From NCBI GenBank assembly GCA_900557355.1, contig USSR01000316.1:1-7799 (forward strand): 7,799 nt of DNA, given 5' to 3'. The stretch's first letter is position 1. Each line of letters begins with the position of its first letter. Under the pieces are notes generated by a model, which saw only the letters and a list, made by a program, of their open reading frames with translations, was not told where the DNA came from and did not search any database. The DNA is from an uncultured Bacteroides sp. Its GTDB lineage: Bacteria; Bacteroidota; Bacteroidia; Bacteroidales; Bacteroidaceae. Shown piece after piece: positions 1 to 7,462 of this stretch. Position numbers and translations under genes: made by a program.

Positions 1-16
1 GTGACATGTGGTTAGG

Positions 17-47
17 CAAATTTAATCTATTATATTGAGAAAGCAAC
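17..47 (-). promoter_or_regulatory. Putative Bacteroides-type promoter reading out of the left edge
   Basis: Read on the minus strand, positions 24-17 are TAAATTTG, an exact fit to the Bacteroides -7 consensus TAnnTTTG. Nineteen bases upstream, positions 47-44 read GTTG, three of four matches to the -33 TTTG element, and the spacing is within the usual range. It lies just past the terminator at 75-127, so it would start a new transcription unit whose gene is beyond the window. The call rests on motif match and placement only; in AT-rich DNA such a match can arise by chance. Confidence 0.45.
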
Positions 48-74
48 CTTTCATTTCCGCATTTATGTAAAAGC

Positions 75-127
75 AAATAAAAAGTTACCCTGATATGGAA
101 TAATTTCTAGTTCCATATCAGGGTAAC
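75..127 (-). terminator. Intrinsic terminator of the RHS toxin operon
   Basis: Positions 84-100 and 111-127 are perfect 17-base inverted repeats (GTTACCCTGATATGGAA against its complement) with a 10-base loop. On the minus strand the stem is followed at once by TTTTTATTT (83-75), a classic U-tract. The plus-strand side has no comparable T-run, so the terminator is oriented for the lipoprotein/RHS operon. It lies about 66 bases past the lipoprotein stop codon. Part of the stem sequence is repeated at the end of the lipoprotein gene (192-202). Confidence 0.88.
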
Positions 128-191
128 AAACGTCGTATATATAAAACACCAGTAATACCCCGACACAAGTTGAACATATTTGGTCAATTCG

Positions 192-202
192 TATCAGGGT
201 AA
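192..202. repeat. Direct copy of the terminator arm at the end of the lipoprotein gene
   Basis: TATCAGGGTAA at 192-202 is identical to 116-126 inside the terminator arm. On the coding strand it reads TTACCCTGATA and contains the last two codons and the TGA stop of the lipoprotein gene. Because the other terminator arm (84-100) is complementary to both copies, the gene's end could compete with the proximal arm for pairing. An 11-base match so close by is unlikely by chance, but its role is unknown. Confidence 0.7.
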
Positions 203-1351
203 GAGATTTACCTGATTCACGTTTCTTTGAAATCTCTCATCTGCATCATCTGATAACCTCTGCTTATCAGCATTATTCATAGCACCCCATTTATCAGACC
301 AAAATCTGAATCTCGACATTTCCCCATACTTCTTATCATATATACCATGGTTTAATATCTGAAATTGAATACTAGGAGACGTCATAGAAACATTAAATCC
401 ATAATTATCAATATCATGAAACATCACTTTTGTTTGAGATTTTTTTCCATTTACATTTATAAAGCTGTATGTTGATCTGCAAAATAGATTATAGAAATAT
501 TCCCAGGGATCTTCTTTCAACGTAAGATTTCTAAAGAACTCATCTTGACGAGGCAGACTTTTATATTCTAAAATTTTTTTTTCATTCGGTCCCAAAATAA
601 TGGGCAAAGAATCACTAAGTGACAAATAAAGGCTATCCTGACCATCTACAACAGCATAATGTTTTTTAGTACTTGATGACAGGTAAACAACGGAATCTGT
701 ATTGTTTTTCAGATACATTTGTCCATATACGTTCTTTATCATTGTAGTATTCTGGTTCTCATTCCAAAGCAAATTCCGTTTTATACTATCCACATTACAA
801 CTTAAATAGGAATCGCTCAACTCAACATCATGAGACATAACCCCCATCTGTACTGGGCATCCTTTCACATATCCCGAAAAATATGGCCACAATTCGGTAA
901 TATTAAAATATGTGCCCCATCCCCTAAACAATGAAGTATCTATTAATATTTTCTTCTCTCCAAGTTTGGAAACAACCAAAAGCCAACTCTTTCCCCCGTC
1001 TCCTTCTACCACAAGATTGCCCGAATAACTAGACGCCTCTATCATTTCCTTTGCAGACATCGGTGCCTCATCCAATTCTATAAAACAGAGATACTTATCC
1101 TTGTACTTAATGATCTTTGAAGGATATTCAAATTTTAAATCTGCCGGACAATCAGCTGCTTGAATACTGTATATATGGTTGGAATCATTAATAGCCAACT
1201 CATATAATACTACATATTCATTAGCAATCAAGCCACTATCCACAAGCAATTTGGCTTGCGCTTCCACCGCTTGCTGAACTTTGTTTATAGTAGGCTGTTT
1301 ACAGCCTACTATAACAAATAATAATATCAAATTTAGAAACGTAGTTCTCAT
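194..1351 (-). CDS. Lipoprotein, candidate immunity protein for the adjacent JAB-type RHS toxin
   Basis: A 385-residue protein that I do not recognise as a named family. Residues 1-17 form a lipoprotein signal: short n-region MRTT, hydrophobic core, and lipobox IVGC with the acylated Cys at 17. The residues after it (KQPT) are not the acidic stretch seen in Bacteroides surface-export signals, which favours the periplasmic side; this is inference. The mature part has Cys at 68, 89, 165, 185 and 291, which could form disulfides. It looks like two parts: residues 25-200, and a beta-rich part from about 205 (LKNNTDSVVYLS) to a charged C-terminus. Its ATG shares a base with the TAA of the RHS gene (TAATG), so translation is almost certainly coupled. 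A gene directly after a variable toxin tip is normally the cognate immunity gene, and an envelope lipoprotein would suit a toxin acting in the envelope. At 385 residues it is long for an immunity protein; a display or export accessory is an alternative. The CDS is clear, the role is inferred. Confidence 0.9.
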   Translation of the reverse strand: MRTTFLNLILLFVIVGCKQPTINKVQQAVEAQAKLLVDSGLIANEYVVLYELAINDSNHIYSIQAADCPADLKFEYPSKIIKYKDKYLCFIELDEAPMSAKEMIEASSYSGNLVVEGDGGKSWLLVVSKLGEKKILIDTSLFRGWGTYFNITELWPYFSGYVKGCPVQMGVMSHDVELSDSYLSCNVDSIKRNLLWNENQNTTMIKNVYGQMYLKNNTDSVVYLSSSTKKHYAVVDGQDSLYLSLSDSLPIILGPNEKKILEYKSLPRQDEFFRNLTLKEDPWEYFYNLFCRSTYSFINVNGKKSQTKVMFHDIDNYGFNVSMTSPSIQFQILNHGIYDKKYGEMSRFRFWSDKWGAMNNADKQRLSDDADERFQRNVNQVNLLP

Positions 1352-4300
1352 TACTTCATAAATTTATCATTCAACTTATCTAACAACGTTTTACTCGTAT
1401 CTATTTTATATTCATTATTCCCAATACGTGAATTTTCACTATTGTAGAAAAATAAGACTTTACTATCCCTGTGATAGACAGTACCTGTCTTTATTTTCAA
1501 ATTTTTCATATCTTGGTCAGAAGCTTGGGCATTATATGGATGTGAATGCATATCTATCACTTTATCTCCTTTTACATTCAATTCACTCTGTTTATCAGCA
1601 AACACACTATCTTCTCTACCCGAAGTTCCGATAATAGCCGTTTTATCTCCCTTATCATTATATATATCCAATTTCCATTCAACAGAAGTGTTGTCAGCTC
1701 CAAATTTGAAAACTGCGGCTGCATCCTCAAGGCTTGATGTTGAATTATAAGTTTCAAGACCCCCTGATTTACCATCTTGCATATTATACATTCCAGAAAG
1801 TATTTTTTTATCATTCACAGTTATCGGCTCAACACCTGATCTAATGCTCATCAATCTATCATTAGTAGAGCCCTCTACAACAGTTTTGAAAAGCCTACCT
1901 GCACTGTTTACTGTATAATCATCTTTTCCATCAACATCTACTCTCAACACTGGATTATTCTTACAGTAGCTATATGGGCTCCAATTGTAATGCTTCTCAC
2001 TTGATGGATCCACCGCATTCCACCTTCCAATCGCTACATCATACTGTCTTGCACCATAATCGTACCAATTCAATCCATTCTTTGTATCAAGTTCCTTACC
2101 ATTATACTTATAAGGCTGAATACTCTTCTCCGCTGAAGCAAACGTGCCACCAAAGGGATAGTAATGGTTTACCTCTTCCTTTTGCCCCGTCTGATCTACA
2201 ACTACGCGATTATTCCCCTGATGATCCTGCAAGTAGTAGTGATACTTCTTATCGGACAACGTAACATGTCCGGCATCTGTGAGCAACAACTTCTGTACAC
2301 CATTCTCATAGATCACATTGCCGCAATAATCCGTTGTGGTAGTAGTGTTGCCTATCGTGTGCACAGTGCGCAACTTCGTGCCGTTCACTGCATACATATA
2401 AGTAATGGTACTGCCGTCCTTGAACGTGACTTTACTTGGCGAATTTAAACAATTATATTGAATATCAATAATATTCTTGTTTAAATCTTTGGTCATGTTG
2501 CCATTCTTGTCATAGGTGTATTCATTGTCCTGCTTCACGGCATCCTTGAATTCGAATCCGTTGTTGTAAGCCGACGCTGTGGCGGCATCATCCACACGTG
2601 TCAGCCAGTTGCCATCAAGGGTGAGTGTCAGGTCGTCAATCAAACCGTAGGATGAAGCGCCTATGCGTCCGTTACGACGGAGTGAAGTGAGGTTACTCTG
2701 CCTGTTATACGTGTAGGAGGTGTCATAGTTTGCGCAGGGGGATCCGTTCCATAAATACCCCGCAGCGGTCAACCGTGACATTTCGTCGTAGCTGAAGCGG
2801 TATCCATGCACTCCTGTGTCGCCTGCGGCTTTCCAACTCATGCCGGATACGTTTCCGTTGTAGCAAGGTGTGCTTCCGCCGTATGAGTCGTTGTAATGCA
2901 AGGTCTGGTTGAACAACGTATCGGTAGTGAGTGTCTTGATCCATGAGCGGACATTATAGGTATAATCCGTTGTAAGAGCAGAGTTGCCATGGCGTTTGCT
3001 GCTCTTGATTCGTCCCAAGTCATCATATGTGTTTTCAACGAGAGTCACTTCCTCATTCGTATTCAGCTTATGCTTTGTCGCTAAAAGGCGTCCTGCGTGG
3101 TCATACTCGTACGTACATTCTTCCGTTTGTGTGCTATATCCTGTGGCGGTATGGACATGTTGCCGCTTCAGGGGTTCCCCCGTAAAGCTGTAAGCTACGT
3201 ATTCTTCCTCTATACCTCCCATGTGGTTCGTCGCCCGGCTTTGGATGATGCGTCCGCGTTCGTCGTAATAGAAAGCGGCATAATCATATCCGGTCACACC
3301 GGTAGCATCCATGCGGGCTGTAACTGTTCCTGTCAACAATCCTTTGCTGCTTTCCGAGCGAGTGCCATAGCCCGAGGGAGGTGTAACATAGTTCAGAGAA
3401 GCGGGAACTCCATGCTTGCCGATAAAAGAGTAGTCATCATAGTAGTTCACTGTATACACTACAGGATTTGTCATCGGGATATTCTCGGGAATATAGCCAT
3501 GAAAGGCAGTGCCTGTATCATCCCGTCGCGCTTTCACATCGATTTCACACAAAGGGAAGTCATCGTAATAATAAGAATTGTGGCAAATGCCAGTGAGTAC
3601 CGGACGATTCAATTCATCGCTAAGGGAGAAAGCCCATTCTCCACGAACACGTTGCTCGCCATCCTGCGAAAACACCTGGTGGTCGCCATGATCGTAAATG
3701 TAATAGATGGCGTCACGCTCCGGAAGTTTCTTGTAAACGCAGCGGTGCAGGAAGTCATAGCGGTAGGAATAACTACTCTGCGTATCAAAAGGTCCTTCAG
3801 GCTCATGCATTTTGGGGTAAGTGACAAAGGGCGGATAAACATTCACCAAATCATCGTGGTTGTTATATTGATAATAAACGAAATAGGGATCAGAACCGTC
3901 CATGCGTCCCGCCAGAATTGTACGTCCTAAACCATCTTTAAATTCATAGGCCGGATTCCCGTCTTCATCGGTAGTGCAGACCCCCAGGAAATTACCGGAG
4001 GGAATTTTATAATAAAGCCAAGAAAAGGATCGGGGATCGCGAGTGATGTATTGGTAGCTTACAGGATGCTCTACCCATGCCTCGCCCACTCCATGTTGTG
4101 CAACGGGTCTGTTCAAGGGAGAGGCTTCATACGTGGTCTGCAGGTACGGACGTACATCACCACCTGCCAATGAGCTTGCACCACTTTGTAAGGAAGAAAG
4201 GGGCATATAATTGCCATTTCCCGCTGACTTGGCAGGAAGCCAGGTGCGTAACTTGCGTCCCTGATCGTCATACTCTTGTAATGTCACAAGATCTTTCCTG

Positions 4301-4506
4301 TCGGGCGTAATGCCGCAATCTACTGTTTGAGAGGGACGTCCCAGACCGTCAAAGTATACCACCTGTTCACGGCAACCGCTTTGATCGGGCGAGGTGTAAG
4401 TACGTGTGCTGATATAGTTCTGTGAGGTGCTCACCTGCGACATGCATAAAAGAGAGCACAATAAGAGCGAAAGAAGTAAATATATTCGTTTCATAAGTTT
4501 GTACAT
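1351..4506 (-). CDS. Sec-exported RHS-repeat polymorphic toxin with C-terminal JAB-like metallopeptidase domain
   Basis: About 1051 residues from the chosen start. Residues 1-23 are a Sec signal (MYKLMKR, then a Leu-rich core, probable cut near MSQ). A DUF6443-like N-terminal domain covers about 30-160, with YFDGLGRP at 51 and YDDQGR at 79. YD repeats follow (YDERGRI 414, YEYDHAGRL 466, YDDLGRI 494, YDEMSRL 573, YTYDKNGNM 663). The RHS core is at about 755-861 (YLQDHQGNNR, YGARQYDVAIGRW, VDP). Residues 862-1051 form the variable tip with a JAB/JAMM signature: E943 in VEW, H987 and H989 in HSHP, S996, D999. RHS proteins fold into a shell that encloses the tip toxin; the JAB fold is a zinc peptidase or isopeptidase, so the tip probably cleaves a peptide or isopeptide bond in the target. 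Start 4506 is preferred because its AACAAAATATG context is identical to that of the upstream gene; 4494 (MKRIYLL) is nearly as good. The longer reading from 4554 would overlap gene A and bury the signal peptide. The gene follows gene A by 10 bases and overlaps the lipoprotein gene by one base. No secretion-system marker domain is visible. Confidence 0.93.
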   Translation of the reverse strand: MYKLMKRIYLLLSLLLCSLLCMSQVSTSQNYISTRTYTSPDQSGCREQVVYFDGLGRPSQTVDCGITPDRKDLVTLQEYDDQGRKLRTWLPAKSAGNGNYMPLSSLQSGASSLAGGDVRPYLQTTYEASPLNRPVAQHGVGEAWVEHPVSYQYITRDPRSFSWLYYKIPSGNFLGVCTTDEDGNPAYEFKDGLGRTILAGRMDGSDPYFVYYQYNNHDDLVNVYPPFVTYPKMHEPEGPFDTQSSYSYRYDFLHRCVYKKLPERDAIYYIYDHGDHQVFSQDGEQRVRGEWAFSLSDELNRPVLTGICHNSYYYDDFPLCEIDVKARRDDTGTAFHGYIPENIPMTNPVVYTVNYYDDYSFIGKHGVPASLNYVTPPSGYGTRSESSKGLLTGTVTARMDATGVTGYDYAAFYYDERGRIIQSRATNHMGGIEEEYVAYSFTGEPLKRQHVHTATGYSTQTEECTYEYDHAGRLLATKHKLNTNEEVTLVENTYDDLGRIKSSKRHGNSALTTDYTYNVRSWIKTLTTDTLFNQTLHYNDSYGGSTPCYNGNVSGMSWKAAGDTGVHGYRFSYDEMSRLTAAGYLWNGSPCANYDTSYTYNRQSNLTSLRRNGRIGASSYGLIDDLTLTLDGNWLTRVDDAATASAYNNGFEFKDAVKQDNEYTYDKNGNMTKDLNKNIIDIQYNCLNSPSKVTFKDGSTITYMYAVNGTKLRTVHTIGNTTTTTDYCGNVIYENGVQKLLLTDAGHVTLSDKKYHYYLQDHQGNNRVVVDQTGQKEEVNHYYPFGGTFASAEKSIQPYKYNGKELDTKNGLNWYDYGARQYDVAIGRWNAVDPSSEKHYNWSPYSYCKNNPVLRVDVDGKDDYTVNSAGRLFKTVVEGSTNDRLMSIRSGVEPITVNDKKILSGMYNMQDGKSGGLETYNSTSSLEDAAAVFKFGADNTSVEWKLDIYNDKGDKTAIIGTSGREDSVFADKQSELNVKGDKVIDMHSHPYNAQASDQDMKNLKIKTGTVYHRDSKVLFFYNSENSRIGNNEYKIDTSKTLLDKLNDKFMK
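1354..1923 (-). other. Variable toxin tip module (JAB-like toxin 1 type) of the RHS protein
   Basis: These 190 codons follow the end of the RHS core (NPVLRVDVDGK). Seen directly: a segment rich in Asn and Asp; FKFGADNTSVEW, which matches my recollection of the conserved stretch in Bacteroides JAB-like toxin 1 domains; then DMHSHPYNAQASDQD, giving H-x-H-x6-S-x2-D. That loop is one residue shorter than in RadC-type or eukaryotic JAMM motifs (x7). The predicted zinc ligands are the two His and the Asp, with the VEW Glu as the catalytic base. All key residues are present, so the module looks catalytically intact. Its DNA is more AT-rich than the RHS body (for example 18 G/C of 60 at 1441-1500 against 31 of 60 at 3181-3240), which suggests modular exchange. 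Confidence 0.8.
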
Positions 4507-4514
4507 ATTTTGTT
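4504..4514 (-). promoter_or_regulatory. Translation start context of the RHS toxin gene, shared with gene A
   Basis: On the coding strand, positions 4514-4504 read AACAAAATATG, identical base for base to 7592-7582 at the start of gene A. Neither has a Shine-Dalgarno sequence, which is normal in Bacteroidales, where A-rich leaders dominate. The shared context is the main reason for choosing ATG 4506 over ATG 4494. Gene A ends in TAA TAA, so ribosomes terminate only about 10 bases before this start, which fits coupled translation. Confidence 0.5.
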
Positions 4515-4516
4515 TA

Positions 4517-7462
4517 TTAGTTACGGTAATGATAATCATATTCCTGCACGACACGTTTCTTGCTTTCCTCCACTACGTTGCCTTCGTAATAGTAATTCGC
4601 CTTCAGGCGCCCCAGTCCATCGTAGTCGTAATACGAAGTCTTCCCTGTAGGATCGGAGATCGAGGTAACACCTACCAACGGAAGATGGGTAAAAGTGGTA
4701 ACATGTGCTTCCGAGAGAGACGTATGGTTGCGCAATGCCTTTAGCTTGGCGACATCAGGAGTAGTGCTCTTTGCCAATGCGGAGGATGTCATGCCAAAGA
4801 CGGAGGACACAGCGGTTTCCACCTGCTCTAGAGTGGCATTCTTGATTTCGGCAATAAGATAGCGATCACCATATCCCCATAAATAGACCGTATGTAACTT
4901 ATCCTTAGAAACTACTTCGCGGGGATTTCCATTGGAAGAGTAAGCGAGAACTTCGCTGTAGTGCGAACTCGAATCGTTAATTGTCTGATAAAACCGGGCA
5001 GGCAATATCAGCGTATCCCCACTTTCTGTAGGAAACTCTCCGAATTCACGTCTATTGCCTTCATAATAGCTTTGATCCTGTATCTCTTTCAACACGGGGT
5101 TAAGTATGTGCTTTTCCACCATTTTGCGAACAATATCCGGGGTTGTACCAGTTTGAGCGATAGCCGGATATTCCCAATTGGTCTCCCGATGCAGCCCCCA
5201 TGCCTTGCGTTCTTTCCATTGCATCCGGTTACCGGAGAGGTAGCTGTAGTGCTCTGTATCTGTAACACCAGTTTCCGATTCGTCGTAAGTGGTTACTTTA
5301 CGTTCGTATAGAAGTGAGTGCCCAAGCATCTGACAGGTAGAAGTATAGAAACTGCCAAGAACAGCATTTATAGGGACAAAATATGGGGTTCCGTATGAAT
5401 TGGAATATTCCCAGTCTATCACCGACGAGCCACCGTAACGCCAAATCAGTGACTCGCGTCGCTTCAGTTTATATTCCCGTCCGTCGCTCATGTAGTCAGT
5501 CTGTTCTTTCAACAGATTATAACGATATTTCTCTCCTTCATACCAGAGCACATTGCCATAGTACTGCGGTTTCTCGAAAAAGGCGGTGTCATTCTGCATT
5601 GCTTCATAGATGTCATATTGATAGACAGTCTTTCCATTGCAATTTTCAGGACTAAATTGGGTTGCACCATCCTTTAAATAATAGACTGTAACTTCGGGAT
5701 AGACCACTGCGGGACGGCCGTTCAGGAGCCGCTGGAAGTTGAATGCACTGAACGTACATTCCCACTCCCAAGTGTAAACAGGATATCCTCCTGACGGACT
5801 ATAACTCATGAAGGGATTGGATTTGAAGGATCGATATTGTCCATTCGGATCAAGTCCCAGAACCATGTTCAGTACCGACATCGGAAGGTCGGTCGATTGG
5901 TAGTTCATATAGGTCTGAATGGTAGGATCGAGGGTTGGTTCGCCTGCGCCTGTATGGTAGTAGCGTCCGATTTCCCAGCCGTATTCTTCGTATTCGGTTT
6001 TCCCGTAACAGTAGTGTTTGGAATCGCTTCGCACACCTTCTGCCGTATAGTTGACGATTTCACGAATCCTAAAACCTGTAGCTTTGGTCTTCACGCGCCT
6101 TTTTTTATCGTGAATATAGTCTCCATCATCATCTGTGAATGAGAAGAACTTGTGGTTCTCAAAGTCAAACTCTGTGTAGCCTCCTGTCGGATAGGTTAAT
6201 TTGCGGAGTACACAATGGCTTTCAGGGCCGGCAGGTTTACGTGTGTTGTAGGGCACATTAGAGAGTCTCACTTTATCCAAAGGAGACAAATCATTTTCGT
6301 CTTTTGGTACGTCTGTTACAAAAGAGCTACTGGCTCTGGACACATCAAAGCCCACGAACAGATTCATATAGGCCACGTCATAATTGTTGCTGCGAAAATT
6401 CAGGTTACCCCAATGGTCTGTTCCACCAAAGTTGGCATACGAAGATGTATATCCACACCGATAGGTCTCGGATGATGCATCATTACCGCCAAGCAGAGTG
6501 ACGCTGTCAAGCATACTGAAAGGCGACTTTGATAAACTGCTAGATTGCAAAGTGCCCTGATGCTGTTCCAGGTTGATGGTCCGCACAAGTCTGTCTCCGT
6601 CTTTTATACTGATACTTTGGGCATAATTATAATATTCACTGTTTGTACCGTCCTTATAATTGATGCGGATGGTGGTGGTACCATAAGTGACGGAAGTCAG
6701 AAGCTTCATCTGATATGCATGCTGCCGTGTATAAGTATGTACAGTGACGTCAAATACATCCGGACTACACCCTAACTCGTAAAAATGATGGAAACGTACT
6801 GCCGGTTCTGCCTGCTGATACCCAAAGTTAGAATGAATACTCTTGCCATAATCAAAAGTAATAAGTTCCGAAGAATGGGGCAAACGGATAGAGGTTAGTT
6901 GCCAAGACACATAAGTGGTGTTGTAGGGAGTAATCGTACACCCCGTTCCTCTAAAGGTGGTATCGGCACCGGTGAAAGCATACTCAACACCCTGTTCGTC
7001 CACCACTTTAAAAGATATAATCTTTCTATCCCTAGTAGCATGGGTTATCTTCACATCACGTCCACCTGAAACTACATATTCGATTTTGCCGTCATAGGTT
7101 TTTCTGATAACGAATTCGAAGGAACTACCATCAGGAAGGATAGCGGTAAATAGGTCGGACTTTAGTTCCAACGTGTTCAGGTATTCTTCCGATAAGTTCC
7201 TATATGACTCTCCAAACTTGTCGGTATCCAGTTTAAAGTCTGTAAGTTCATCGGGCATGCATTCTATGCTTCGCGATATGCAACTGCTGATAGATAATGC
7301 CCAGCCACGGCCGAACACGTCATAGTTGTAGCCGGGATGGAACGGAGCCGGATTGTATTTCAAGCTCAAAGGCAACCGATAGCCGTGATGATCGATGTCG
7401 AACAAGGGAATAGATATGTCGGGCACCCCCATGGCAGGATTCACGGCCACATCTCCATACAT
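4517..7462 (-). CDS. YD-repeat/RHS-like protein (gene A), probable shell partner of the RHS toxin; leader frameshifted
   Basis: 981 residues are open from ATG 7462; with the leader at 7463-7584 restored by one base the protein would be about 1022. I recognise the type (the large protein found before DUF6443 RHS genes in Bacteroides) but know no assigned symbol. Numbered from M7462: the N-terminus has GDVAVNPAMGVPDISIPL and LPLSLKY, then FGRGW at 50-54. This resembles the start of SpvB/TcB and RHS proteins, where a sheet-forming segment leads into a 'GxGW' motif. The middle is Tyr- and Asp-rich and beta-like. Near the end come VYLWGYGDRYLIAEI (859-873) and a YD repeat, YDYDGLGRL (from 945), after which the protein stops. 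The RHS core and tip are absent here and present in the next gene, so A plus B together resemble one split RHS protein. As written, the product from 7462 would lack a signal peptide; restoring the frame gives an excellent one. It might therefore be a pseudogene, a phase-variable gene or a sequencing artefact. The long open frame with no other lesion argues that the inactivation, if real, is recent. Confidence 0.85.
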   Translation of the reverse strand: MYGDVAVNPAMGVPDISIPLFDIDHHGYRLPLSLKYNPAPFHPGYNYDVFGRGWALSISSCISRSIECMPDELTDFKLDTDKFGESYRNLSEEYLNTLELKSDLFTAILPDGSSFEFVIRKTYDGKIEYVVSGGRDVKITHATRDRKIISFKVVDEQGVEYAFTGADTTFRGTGCTITPYNTTYVSWQLTSIRLPHSSELITFDYGKSIHSNFGYQQAEPAVRFHHFYELGCSPDVFDVTVHTYTRQHAYQMKLLTSVTYGTTTIRINYKDGTNSEYYNYAQSISIKDGDRLVRTINLEQHQGTLQSSSLSKSPFSMLDSVTLLGGNDASSETYRCGYTSSYANFGGTDHWGNLNFRSNNYDVAYMNLFVGFDVSRASSSFVTDVPKDENDLSPLDKVRLSNVPYNTRKPAGPESHCVLRKLTYPTGGYTEFDFENHKFFSFTDDDGDYIHDKKRRVKTKATGFRIREIVNYTAEGVRSDSKHYCYGKTEYEEYGWEIGRYYHTGAGEPTLDPTIQTYMNYQSTDLPMSVLNMVLGLDPNGQYRSFKSNPFMSYSPSGGYPVYTWEWECTFSAFNFQRLLNGRPAVVYPEVTVYYLKDGATQFSPENCNGKTVYQYDIYEAMQNDTAFFEKPQYYGNVLWYEGEKYRYNLLKEQTDYMSDGREYKLKRRESLIWRYGGSSVIDWEYSNSYGTPYFVPINAVLGSFYTSTCQMLGHSLLYERKVTTYDESETGVTDTEHYSYLSGNRMQWKERKAWGLHRETNWEYPAIAQTGTTPDIVRKMVEKHILNPVLKEIQDQSYYEGNRREFGEFPTESGDTLILPARFYQTINDSSSHYSEVLAYSSNGNPREVVSKDKLHTVYLWGYGDRYLIAEIKNATLEQVETAVSSVFGMTSSALAKSTTPDVAKLKALRNHTSLSEAHVTTFTHLPLVGVTSISDPTGKTSYYDYDGLGRLKANYYYEGNVVEESKKRVVQEYDYHYRN

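Noticed and set aside
1578..1814. 78-codon minus-strand frame inside the toxin tip
   Set aside because: It is an alternate frame of the AT-rich toxin module, with composition typical of a shifted frame. The main frame carries the complete JAB motif.
2984..3193. 69-codon plus-strand frame
   Set aside because: Antisense to RHS repeats, no supporting context.
3097..3930. 277-codon open frame on the plus strand
   Set aside because: It lies wholly antisense to the RHS body. Its product is low-complexity Ile/Val/Arg-rich text with no domain, as expected from the complement of repetitive Tyr/Asp codons.
4507..4554. Longer toxin start at ATG 4554
   Set aside because: It would overlap gene A by 38 bases and put a polar stretch ahead of a clear signal peptide. 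ATG 4506 or 4494 fits export and the shared leader.
4427..4744. 105-codon plus-strand frame spanning the A/B gene junction
   Set aside because: It is antisense to the end of gene A and the signal peptide of gene B; no leader, no recognisable domain.
4561..7460. T6SS-type RHS features (PAAR, VgrG or Hcp domains) in gene A
   Set aside because: No PAAR-like N-terminus or VgrG/Hcp signature is visible; the N-terminus is a (frameshifted) Sec signal followed by an SpvB/RHS-like start.
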